A stretch of 64,000 nucleotides of DNA from Prochilodus magdalenae (Eukaryota; Chordata; Actinopteri; Characiformes; Prochilodontidae), in the NCBI GenBank assembly GCA_024036415.1, contig JAMWET010006598.1:1-64000 (forward strand), given 5' to 3'. Each line of letters begins with the position of its first letter. Positions within the stretch are counted from its first letter, which is position 1. This document shows positions 32,777-43,031 of this stretch, in pieces. A model generated the notes under the pieces. It saw nothing but the letters and a program-made list of their open reading frames with translations. It was not told the DNA's origin and made no database searches. The position numbers were made by a program, and so were the translations under genes.

Positions 32777-33734
32777 TATATATATACACACAACAATAGA
32801 AATCAAGCTGTTTAAATACTATGCACTTAAATCAAGAGGGTTTACACATCACTGCATTCTGTTTTGTTTGCGTCCCAATTGTTTTAGAGCTGGCTTTGTA
32901 TAAAGGAAGTGCTTAACATCCATAAACTTGTGTCTGGGTAACGTTCCCTACAGCAAGCGTCTGAGAAAGCAGATGTGCGGGTAAATGTTTTTGAGCTACT
33001 TTGAACGCTGCTACAAACAGCAAAATCACATTATACAAATGTCCCTCGACGCGGCATGACGCAATACAAAGCAAGCAGAGCAAAAAAGCCAAAGATGGTT
33101 GTGTAAACATGTGTATTGTAATGAAGGTGCCTCAGGAACCTTGCTACCTTTCCGATACTGGCTTCCTTAAAAACAGAGCCCCGTCCTGATTAGCAAATGC
33201 GTTTGTGTTCCATGTATTCCATAATATGACTTACAGGCTTTTACTGGCACCAGACTGTCTACTGCGTATGTAATCCAAGATTTATTTATGATTCTTCTTC
33301 ATCGAATTGTAAAAACAGTTTATACTTTCGCAAACCATTTTGTTTAACATATAAGGGTTATGAAGAGTGGACCGGCCTGTAAATACAACACGCTTAATGG
33401 TTTTCAAGTGTTAGGCTGCCTTTTTTAGTCATCCAGGATGTCGTGTTGATGAGTTATTACTTTGGAGAGAATTTAGAGTGTTTATGAATTGTCCCAACAC
33501 ATATAGTTGACTCATAAGCAGTTCTTATATATTAACGCCCTTTCACAGCTCGTAGTCAAAGCTTTCACATGTGACCTAATGGTGTCAGGCAGCTCCTTGG
33601 GGGAGTCTGGTCAAGGCTTGATGTGACCAGGTCAAAGTCATTGCTGTCATTCTCAACAGAAGACTGAATGACAAACAGGTCCAATGGGCTGCTAGAAGGA
33701 CTGCAAAGAAGCTACAAGCTCAGGGTATGGTGGG
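32777..33734. other. No supported gene
   Basis: Small open frames only; no recognisable domain or repeat ends. Confidence 0.5.
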
Positions 33735-33737
33735 GAT

Positions 33738-34192
33738 AATTATGGGGTGGGTTTAGGAGGGCGGGAGTGTTTCATTGGGAGGGTATGGGTGGGATATTAT
33801 GGGTTAGATGGGCAGGGAGGGTATGGGTGGATATTATGGGTGGGATATTTAGGAGGGCAGGGAGGGTATGGGTGGGGTGGGGTTAGGAGGGCAGGGAGGG
33901 TATGGGTGGGATATTATGGGGTGGGTTTAGGAGGGCAGGGAGGGTATGGGTGGGATATTATGGGGTGGGTTTAGGAGGGCAGGGAGGGTATGGGTGGGAT
34001 ATTATGGGGTGGGTTTAGGAGGGCAGGGAGGGTATGGGTGGGATATTATGGGGTGGGTTTAGGAGGGCAGGGATGGTATGGGTGGGATATTATGGGGTGG
34101 GTTTAGGAGGGCAGGGATGGTATGGGTGGGATATTATGGGGTGGGTTTAGGAGGGCAGGGATGGTATGGGTGGGATATTAAGGGGTGGGTTT
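33738..34192. repeat. 44-bp G-rich minisatellite
   Basis: The unit GGGTTTAGGAGGGCAGGGA plus GGGTATGGGTGGGATATTAT repeats with period 44 (for example TTTAGG at 33926 and 33970). The first units are irregular and the last are nearly identical. Dense GGG runs on the plus strand. Confidence 0.95.
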
Positions 34193-34289
34193 AGGTGACG
34201 ATATAAGCTCACCTTACATGTTTAAGGTGGTAGTAACTTTAAGTTCCTGCAGATGATGCTGCACGAGGATGTCCTGGCTACAAACACCT

Positions 34290-34525
34290 GCGGGGTGTGA
34301 GTGGTGGGATTCATAGTTAAGTGGTTAGGTGGCAAAGCAGATGCTAATGATTGGCTAAAGGGAGTGATTATATTTGGGTATGCCAAAGACCATAGTGTGA
34401 AGGAAGTAGCTGAATCTGCAGGTGTATGGAAGCGTACGGTCATAAGGGCCTACCAGCAGAGGCTAAAATCCCAGTCCACAGGGAACTCTCTTTGGAATTG
34501 CGCCAGGGAAGCAATTCTCTGATGC
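34290..34525 (+). mobile_element. Transposase-like helix-turn-helix fragment (family E)
   Basis: A 73-codon open frame (34301-34522) reads DWLKGVIIFGYAKDHSVKEV, then AESAGVWKRTVIRAYQQ and STGNS. The pattern (KGVIIFGY, VKEVAE, G-x-x-KRTV) is that of the first helix-turn-helix of a Tc1/mariner-type transposase. There is no catalytic part. It could instead be a domesticated DNA-binding fragment, but the short length argues for debris. Confidence 0.55.
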
Positions 34526-35738
34526 AAATATGGCTGAACACTATCCAGTCATGAATTTAATGCTACACTGATATTTTAACGCCACATTGAAACTGACAAT
34601 GCTGGGATGGGAAAGGAAAAAAACAACATCAAGTCATTTTGCATAATTTACCACACGCCCTTTAGAAAACCAAAAAAAGTCCTGTTGTGGTTAATGACTC
34701 GCACTCTCGCAGCTTTGCATGTGAGTCAGACAGTTGTCCTCATAGTAATGACACAAGGCATTAGTTGAAACAGGGAACTGTCCATATCATTACCCATATC
34801 GTTACAGGGTGCCGGGTGATGTGTAGCACAGACACAATGGTTAGAGGCAGTGTTTAGTATAGAGAGGGGTGTTGATGCCTGAATAAAATCCTCAGGGGCA
34901 GTGGTTCTGTCACCAAGGAAATGACCCACGTTCAAGGAGCCTGCAGCTCAGAGCTCATGCTGGCCAACAACCACTCCCCTGCGCAAGGGCATAGGGGCAG
35001 CGAGTAATACGGATTGATGCGTAGGCTATATAAAGTGCATGCGCAAAGTAAAGGAGTTAGCTGGGGACTGTATGGCACCAGAGTGATAAGATAACTCAGT
35101 CAATATGGGTCTGTTGGTTCTCTATCAGATTTGCTTTATATTTTTAATGTTTAATAAGAAATAGTAAAGGGATCAAAGCTCATCTTCTGTCTCAGGAAGG
35201 TAATGCAGCACTGTCGCAAACCTGATTGTAAAAATTTGAGATAAATACTGGCTAGTTATTGTAATTTACTGCGCTATTGTGAGATACCAATATTCTTATA
35301 ATATCACTACAGTGCATAAGTTCAGCAATTCACCATTCAGTGGAGCTTAAAGCTGAAACTCTTGAAACTCTACTAGTTCTATTTATGTTCTTATATATTG
35401 TTGTTGGTTTCTGCCATTTGTAAACCATACTGATAGCTTAGCTTCCTTTGACCATTTGTTTCCCTCTGGGAAGAGCTGCTTTCCTGAATTTACAAATTTC
35501 CATCAGGATTTAGTGAAACAACACCAACATACCAAATTCCTAGACTACATCCCTCGTGTATGGTCTTTGTAGCTAAAGGGGTCTGAAACAGGGGTCTGTT
35601 TCCTGCTGCTGTTTTCGGACAAGACCTGAGGCTCAGCTGTGATCACCTTGGTAAAAACAGTCCTCATCTTGGCCCCTGGATCTCTCCTCAGTGCAAAAAA
35701 GAAAGAATCAACATTAATATATAAACAGTAAATATCTA
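34526..35738. other. No supported gene
   Basis: Small open frames only; no recognisable domain. Confidence 0.5.
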
Positions 35739-36271
35739 CAGGGGTTGGACAATGAAACTGAAACACCTGGTTTTAGACCACAATCATTTATTAGTATGGT
35801 GTAGGGCCTCCTTTTGCGGCCAATACAGCGTCAGTTCGTCTTGGGAATGACATATACTGCGTCCTGCACAGTGGTCAGAGGGCGTTTAAGCCATTCTTCT
35901 TGCAGGATAGTGGCCAGGTCACTACGTGATGCTGGTGGAGGTTCGTCCTTCTTGGTGGTATGCTGACATTACCCTGGATACCGTGGCTCCTGATACATCA
36001 CAAAGACTTGCTGTCTTGGTCACAGATGCGCCAGCAAGACATGCACCAACAATCTGTCCTCTTTTGAACTCTGGTATGTCACCCATAATGTTGTGTGCAT
36101 TGCAGTATTTTGAGCAGAACTGTGCTCTTACCTGCTAACTGAACCTTCACACTCTGCTCTTACTGGTACAATGTGCAATTAATGAAGATTGGCCACCAGG
36201 CTGGTCCAATTTAGCCATGAGACCTCCCACACTAAAATGACAGGTGTTTCAGTTTCATTGTCCAACCCCTG
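35739..36271 (-). mobile_element. Tc1-like deletion derivative (family D), copy 2
   Basis: A 533-bp element bounded by CAGGGGTTGGACAATGAAAC and its exact inverse ending CCAACCCCTG, flanked by TA on both sides, the Tc1/mariner target duplication. Transposase HTH-coding remnant lies on the minus strand. Same length and ends as copy 3 at 49376. Confidence 0.95.
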
Positions 36272-36690
36272 TAACTGTAATATTACACTGTGACCCTGCT
36301 GTCACCTACACCACAGGATTCCTGAGGTCCTGCAATCTGCTGTGCTCCTGCTGTAATCATCTGGAATTATACTACAGTAAAATCAGTAGGCAGTACAGTA
36401 CATTTCCAACTATTCAGAAACTTTATACATTAAAAATGGTAACTTTACTTGAGTAGGAAAGATATTCATAATGGAAGACAATGTCACAATATTTTTTCCA
36501 AACCATTGGAAACAGCTAACGATGCATTGGTACAACAGGATTTGAAGGTATTTACCCAAGATGCTGATTAATCTTCCTTGGCAAATATGCTTATTTGTGA
36601 GATCACAATTTGTCATATGTTCATGAACTTGTACCAATCACCTTTCATTTTACTGCAGGGTGTAATAAAGAAGCAGTCACTTTATAAAGG
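36272..36690. other. No supported gene
   Basis: No recognisable features. Confidence 0.4.
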
Positions 36691-36694
36691 TGTG

Positions 36695-37292
36695 TTCCCA
36701 TGCCACATTCAATATCGACATCTGATCGAAATAGTAACCAACTGGACCAGCGCCTCCCTACCTTATGGCAATGGTGAAGAGTCGAGCTGTACCTCGAGCC
36801 CTTCGAGTTTCAAGTACAGCTCGACTTGACCCGCCAACCTGAAGACACATGGGAGACAAGCGTCCAGACTCTTCTCTGTCCTGGCTCCCAGATGGTGGAA
36901 TGAACTTCTACTGGCTGTCCGAACAGCGGAGTCTCTCACGGTCTTCCAATGCAGACTAAAGGACCCATCTCTTTGTAATGCACTTCAGTGAGTGAGCACT
37001 AGTTGATGTGTAGATATGTATGTACTTGTGTTGTCTTTCCTTTTCTATAGGTCTGAGCGCTGGGCTGGGGTTGCCAGGTAGTGCTCTTTTTGCTTTATAT
37101 ATGTCTGTGTATTAATCTCTAGGTACCAGCACTGGCTCCCTGTTTGGGCAGTGTCTGAGCTCATGCTGAGTTTTAGGCTCTAGCCTTTCTATACTAGCTG
37201 GAATGTTATCCAGTGGCACACTAAGCACGGTTGTAAGTCGCTCTGGATAAGAGCGTCTGCTTAATGCCTTAAATGTAAATGTAAATGTAAAT
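36695..37292 (+). mobile_element. LINE (L2-like non-LTR retrotransposon) 3' end
   Basis: The plus strand reads RLFSVLAPRWWNELLLAVRT then AESLTVFQCRLK, the conserved end of the reverse-transcriptase ORF of L2/CR1-type LINEs (the APxxWNxLP-like motif). A 3' UTR follows, ending TTGTAAGTCGCTCTGGATAA, GAGCGTCTGCTTAATG and a TGTAAA run. Only the 3' end is present, as expected of 5'-truncated LINE copies. The tail is the same as that of the local SINEs. Confidence 0.85.
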
Positions 37293-37371
37293 GGTTCTAT
37301 ATATGGTTCTAGTTCTAGTTTATTTCCTACCTGCTCGAGAGACTGTGGAACCATATACACTCATAACTAAA

Positions 37372-37672
37372 AGAAGAGTTGCACCCAGAAGGAAGTATCG
37401 GATTGCAGTGCTATAGGGAAGGAAGATAAAGGTTACCAGGAACAATAAATGATAATCAATTCAGACTGATATGGGCAATATTTACTAAGCTACACATACA
37501 GAAGTAGTGTCTCTCAGTATGGTGTTGGGCTGGCATGTTTGCTAACACAACATGCCAAACATCTCGGCATGGAGTTGTAGAGGTTCCCAATGGTGTCCTG
37601 TGATAATCCATCACATGCAGTTTGAATAGTCTCACACAGTTCCTGCAGATGGTGCGGTATGGGGTGGAGCAA
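37372..37672 (-). mobile_element. Tc1-like element fragment (family A)
   Basis: GTTGCACCCAGAAGGAAG end, then ATAAAGGTTACCAGGAACAA, GAAGTAGTGTCTCTCAGTAT and TCACACAGTTCCTGCAGATG. These are the 3' end and last transposase codons, antisense. The copy is cut off after GATGGTGCGGTATGG. Confidence 0.8.
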
Positions 37673-38025
37673 CATCTTGGCGCTGAGCACAGTGCTTACT
37701 ATTGATAATAACTTTTTAATATTGGTAATATTAACATTGCATTACTTTTCCCAGTGGCGGGAACAACCAACATAATTACAAAATCATATTACAACATATC
37801 ATTTGACTAGGGGTGCCAAAACTTTTGCATACAATTACAGATGTAATGGAAATAGAATCTAACTGACTGTATAAATAGAATGAAATACAGATATACAAAA
37901 ATCCACGGCAAAACTTGTGGGGTCCCTTGTGCCTCAGGTGGTCCTAAGCAACTGCTTACACCACACACAGCAATAGGAAGCAGCCCTAAACAAGGATGAA
38001 TCATGGAGAGTGAAGGAGCTGAAGC

Positions 38026-38028
<3 letters not shown>
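37673..38028. other. No supported gene
   Basis: No coding signal; runs into the GA microsatellite. Confidence 0.45.

Positions 38029-38092
<64 letters not shown>
38029..38092. repeat. (GA)n microsatellite
   Basis: About 32 uninterrupted GA units. Confidence 0.97.
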
Positions 38093-38095
<3 letters not shown>

Positions 38096-38314
38096 CGTGA
38101 TTGCTAAAGGAAATGGGTTTGGGAAGCAGCCGTGAGAGCTGTGAGCAGACGCAAAACGAAGTGACAGATATTTGGGGTGGGGCGATGGAGGGGTGGGTTT
38201 GGAGCATGTAGCATGATGCTTTAGACAGCTGGAGAGCCGGGGGGAGCATCCCCAGCTATAGAAGCCCCCCACAGGGGAGGGGAGAAGAGCAGACGCATGG
38301 CATACAAACCATAA

Positions 38315-38586
38315 GGAGGAGGAGGAATTGGAGGAGGAGGAAGAGAAGGAGGAGGAGGAGAAAAAAGAAGAGGAGGAAGAGGGCATTGAAGTAGAGGAAT
38401 TGCTGTGAGCTGAAGCTAACGGCTAACATTGTGAAATAGAGAGAGAGAAAAGAGAGAGAAAGAGAGACAACCAGCGAGACTTGAGATGAGCAATGAGAAG
38501 GGAGGAGACACTAGGAGATGAAACAAACCGGGGGAGGAGTGTGGTAGTAAGGTAGTGAACAAGAGAGTGAGTAAAAGAGAGAGAAC

Positions 38587-38621
<35 letters not shown>

Positions 38622-38625
38622 AGGA
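38315..38625. repeat. Purine-rich tract: (GAG)n/(GGA)n and (GA)n
   Basis: GAGGAGGAGG-type runs at 38315-38385 and GA runs at 38435-38470 and 38575-38620, almost pure purine on the plus strand. Such tracts are common just upstream of fish first exons and can adopt H-DNA; either reading is inference. Confidence 0.85.
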
Positions 38626-38639
38626 GGGAAATCTCTGCT

Positions 38640-38884
38640 GTGAGCCAGACAGGTGCTGAAGTTGTAAAGACCACAGATGCACTGAAGTGTATCAGCCGCT
38701 CTGCGCTCCAGAACGTGATGTGCATGCTCTCACTGGACACTGTGCGTGATGCCCCAGCTGACCCTGGACCTACCTCCACACCGATACTGGACTCACACTG
38801 ACACCTTAGTGACCAATGGACACTACTCTGTTCTTCCTTATGCCAGGAGCTAAGAGGATACTTTCCATCAGCCAGGACATGCAG
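38640..38884 (+). other. Candidate 5' exon (UTR or short coding start) ending at a strong donor
   Basis: The stretch is non-repetitive and GC-balanced after the purine tract, and ends CAGGACATGCAG before donor GTAAAG at 38885. An ATG at 38816 opens 23 codons (MDTTLFFLMPGAKRILSISQ plus DMQ) to the donor in phase 0. I do not recognise the peptide. If spliced to the GPCR acceptor at 48575/48576, the frame ends at a TAG after 15 more codons, which would make it an upstream ORF. The transcription start is unknown. Confidence 0.35.
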
Positions 38885-38897
38885 GTAAAGATGCTGC

Positions 38898-38948
<51 letters not shown>

Positions 38949-38965
38949 TATACATACATACATAT
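38898..38965. repeat. (CT)n(TA)n compound microsatellite
   Basis: CT run followed by TA and ACATA repeats. Confidence 0.95.
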
Positions 38966-40240
38966 GACTTGTATGTGTAATGTATGTCTTATATGAGTCT
39001 GTGAAGATTTTGTAATCTCCATTTTTCCATTCATCAAAATTTAAAAACTGTGAGTTTCTTTTGCCTTGCCAAAGATGCTGTGGTAGTCTGGAGTCATATA
39101 TTCATTTCCTTACTAAACTATTGTTGACAATTATGTCATAAAGGAAATGAAAACAGTGTTACTCTTTGGAGATTTCTGTGTACTATGTTGTGTCCTGTGA
39201 GATTCACTGAGCTATTCATCAGCTTTAGCAGTAAGTGTTTGGGTTTAGGTGTTATTGCTATCATCATAAGCAATACAAAAATCTTCGGGCACATGACCAT
39301 CCATACCAGATCTTGGTGCTTAAGAACTGGTGGAATGAAGGTTAATGACATGTACACTCATAAAAAGTTACAGAACCATAAACTTTACAAATGTTCTTCA
39401 TTGTAGCATGTCATTTTAATAAAACGGTTCTTTGACGAACCATTGACCATTCAGAAGCACGCATTTTCTCCAAACCCCAATTTTTGGCATTTTAAATGGC
39501 TCATTTTAAGAGAAAACATTTTAAATTGGAATTAAAGAGTTCTATGTTGTATTGTATGGACGCAGTTTCATTCACTCTACAGTATATGCAGTCCATACAT
39601 CATCGCTGTCCAATGAAAAGCATGTATCTCCATTTTTGTCCATTTTGACTTTTATGTATCATTTGAACAGAGCAGCTGCTGTTTACATTGTGTGACAATC
39701 ATATGGTGAATGAACCAACAGACATCGTCCAAAAGTGTTCGGAAAGACGTCTGGTTCCATAGACTTACATTCAAATTAATTGAGGTTCTTGCCCTCTGTG
39801 ATAAAGTTGCCATTTTGAAGATACTAGTTTTTCTTTGGACAGAGACGACATGGAAACAATGAAAAACAGTCAGTTTGAATGTATTAATTTGTTATATCCT
39901 AAAAAAAATGACTGCATTTACCTATAACCCCCCTTTCCAGCCATCATCAGTTTTGCCCCGCCCATTTACCTTGAAGTTACAAGGAGTGTTTCACCTCTTA
40001 AGTGCTTTATAATAGAGGAATGGAATTAATAGAAGGCAGACAATCAGAGTAGAGAACTACAAAAACAGTGTATTTGAAGAGCTAATGAATGGTTGGAAAA
40101 TAGCCATGTAAATATGAATTATGAACGACATACATACATAATGCAAGAACAATGTAGGATATGGGCTGTTTCGGATTGTGAAGTAGACAGGGTTCAGCTG
40201 AGGAAGACGGAGAATAGAAAAACTGGAGGAAAGAATGAGA
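38966..40240. other. Old dispersed repeats, no gene
   Basis: 39360-39450 has the GGTTCTTTGACGAACC motif common to fish repeats. 39580-39850 shares ATCATCGCTGTCCAATGAAAA, CATTTTTGTCCATT and TTTTTCTTTGGACAG with 57445-57635. No coding signal. Confidence 0.5.
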
Positions 40241-40249
40241 TCACAACCA

Positions 40250-40450
40250 CTCCTCTCACGTGTAGGTCAGGCGAGCGATGACACTCCAGGCTACAGAGGC
40301 CACAGTGGCGCTGTCTCCCATTATTCCGGATGACTATCCGCTGTAGCACAGCCTGGCCACAGTGTCTTGACCTCGCTCCAAGCAGGCTGACCCCACCAAC
40401 TCCCAGCTCCAGTGGCACAGTCCTTCTCCACAGCAACCCCTACATATCCA
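40250..40450. other. Unexplained GC-richer island with open frames on both strands
   Basis: The plus strand from 40277 gives MTLQATEATVALSPIIPDDY then PL and stop. The minus strand (40194-40436) gives an 80-codon frame with VLQRIVIRNNGRQRHCGLCS. Composition differs from the AT-rich surroundings. No family recognised; could be an exon or an old repeat. Confidence 0.25.
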
Positions 40451-40730
40451 GCCCTGAATACCGCCTATACACTCAGCTCATATTAGCCTACTGACTGTGA
40501 ACTCACTTTCCCCACAGTTTTGAAATAACTCGTTTCACCATGGTTACTAAGGTCCACTTGTTTTTTAAGAACTTCTGTCCTTACACAAGTATCATTTAGT
40601 GAATAGCAAAGGCTTAGACATCAACCGAGCTTTCCTAGCCAAGAATCCCATAAACCAACTAAGATTCCACATTGTTTGTTTTTCTGTACACACAGTATTA
40701 TACAGAACCTGATGACATATAAAGTGCTGT

Positions 40731-41560
40731 GCAAAAGTGAGAGACCCTCACCTGCTAAAATTTCAGGCAAAACGCTCATTAATTATAATTAGGCCATAAT
40801 GAGCCAACAGCGGATATAAAATAATCCACTCTTGCTTCAGATCTAAGAAATCCACCTGTCCATCCTTCCATTGTGTGAAGACAACTCTAAGATGAAAGGA
40901 TGTCTAGCTGCCAGAAGGTGTTTATTGAGAAAAGAAAATAGACAAAAAAGGAACATTCAGGAAATCAAACAATAAAGCTGCTGTTTTTCTCAGGACAATT
41001 AATAATCTGATTAGTGGATGTTTGCAGTTATCTGATTATTCAAATGGTCATGTTAACAGCACACTCTGATCAGATTAAGTCCTGGAAATCTGAAAAAGAG
41101 ACCTGGAGTTTAGCTCAGTAATCAGATTTCTCAGTATATACCCTTACTCTGATTTCTTTCAGATTACTCATTCTGCACATGTACAATAATAGACATTATG
41201 CAATAATAGACAGATATGCACATAGTGTTTACAACAGAGCACTTTTGGAGTGGTCGACTGAAACCAACCAGATTCTTAGCAAAAGGAAGGATTTAAATAT
41301 TAATCTTTAAGATTAATAAAGTACTACTAAAGTACAAAATTCCTGACAGTCACATCTCAGATCCAAGTTTATTGGCCGGTTGCAATGCAGAAATCTGACT
41401 ACTGCCTGACTCAAAGACCTGGAGACTCATAGACCTCCCCATTAACTGGTTAACAAAGTGCATGTAAACACTGTGGACTGATTTCTGACAAAATCTGATC
41501 TTTAGCAGTCATCAGATCTGATGTAAACGGACTCCCTCTGGACCTGTATATAAAATACCT
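40731..41560. repeat. Composite of old dispersed repeats
   Basis: GTGCTGTGCAAAAGTGAGAG (40731) is a common fish repeat start. 40990-41560 has AATCTGATTAGTGGATG, GTTATCTGATTATTC and GGTTGCAATGCAGAAATCTG, shared in diverged form with 42800-43170. Confidence 0.5.
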
Positions 41561-42799
41561 CTGCCAATTTTTTGGAAAAACTGAAAGCAAGTCTTTAAGG
41601 CAAGAATTAAAAAAATTCAATAAGAAAGTCAAAGGTATATTGCGTTTGTCAAGCCCACACTGAAAAATGTAATAAAGGGGGGTCTTTATCTTTGGAACAG
41701 GAAAAAATTTAAATATGTTAGATATGTCAGCAGCCTTTACCATTTAAAACAAGCTTTTCTATTGACTGTCCTCTGCTAGTCAAATTATTATAATGAGAGA
41801 ATACAGGCGCCCCCAAGCCTATTCATCTGGGACATGAAATATGCACTTAGCAATTAATTTAAATAAATTGTTTCATAAACAATTTGTCCCTGTTAACTCA
41901 CAAAAGCAGCCAGTGGAGGGAATCCATGTCTGTCATGAGGCGATTATGATGGCACAGGTGTGATTTATAATGAATAAGATCCTGCATACACCACGTCCCT
42001 TCTGGTTTCATAAAAAATCTGGCCTAGTTTTTGCTAAATGCGCGTGTAATGAAAAATGTAGGTCTTTTAGACATAGAGAGACTGAGTAAGTGAGTGAGTG
42101 AGTGCATGTGCGTTTGTCTGAAAGCGTTCGGCCAAATTCAGTGTGTGAGAAGAAGCCCTGCTGGGCTGCTGTCATAACATAGCAAGCAGCCCCAGCTGAG
42201 CTTCTACTTTAGCCCTTAATATTTAGCATGCTAAGATTGAGTTAGCGCAGAGAGAGCTTGAGTGTGGGTGGCCAGACAGGGGCGGCTTCAGACTACGGGA
42301 ATGTGTTTAAGCAGACAGGGCCATGGCCTCACTCTGGCCGCCGAGAGTGAGGTAATGACCGAGGCAGTAGTTACGCTAATGAGACTGGTGAGCGATGTGG
42401 AAATAGCACGCTTTGGCTGCGCATGTCAACACACATACACTCATTAGGCCAATGCAAACGTGAGGCAGCTCCTAGAATCTTCCTCATGCTCACATGACAT
42501 TCTGTATGCTCTTGTCATTGCTACTTTGACAAGCTCTAATTAGCTGAAATTAGCCAGCAGCGGTTTACTAGCGCTTCTGAGGGGCAATCAGTGAGGAGGT
42601 TCTGTAATGGAGTGCATCAGATATCACAGTGGTTAAAAAGAAGGTTAAAAAGCCATAGTAGTGAGATCCCCCACCCTCTGGGATATGGAATATCTGGGCT
42701 TGATAAAACAATCAATAACTGATAACACCTAATTATACCTTAATATAGCTCTAGACAATGGGCTGACCACTTTAAAGCCAAGACTTCAGCGTCAATCCG
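41561..42799. other. No supported gene; possible regulatory sequence at 42430-42610
   Basis: A 97-codon minus frame at 41450-41743 has no recognisable domain. 42430-42610 is unique and holds ATGCAAAC and TAATTAGCTGAAATTAGC, octamer- and homeodomain-like motifs. Confidence 0.35.
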
Positions 42800-42947
42800 A
42801 CTGTTTACACACACTTAATATTCTAAATGCTATTAAATTTCTGCAGTTATCTAATTATTTATGTTGTCATGTTAAAAGCATGCTGCAAATTCTTAGATTA
42901 GATTATTTCTCAGTGCATGTACGCAGCAATCATGAGATTAGATCGAT

Positions 42948-42963
42948 AGATAGACAGACAGAC

Positions 42964-43030
<67 letters not shown>
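42948..43030. repeat. (GATA)n microsatellite
   Basis: About 18 GATA units preceded by GACA units. GATA/GACA repeats of this kind are widespread in vertebrates. Confidence 0.97.

Positions 43031-43031
<1 letters not shown>

Noticed and set aside
35926..36138. 70-codon frame MMLVEVRPSWWYADITLDTV...
   Set aside because: Antisense shadow of the Tc1 derivative's transposase remnant; the same frame recurs in the 49376 copy.
38423..39037. 204-codon minus-strand frame
   Set aside because: Runs through GA and TA microsatellites (Ser/Leu and Ile/Tyr repeats) and opposes the candidate plus-strand exon.
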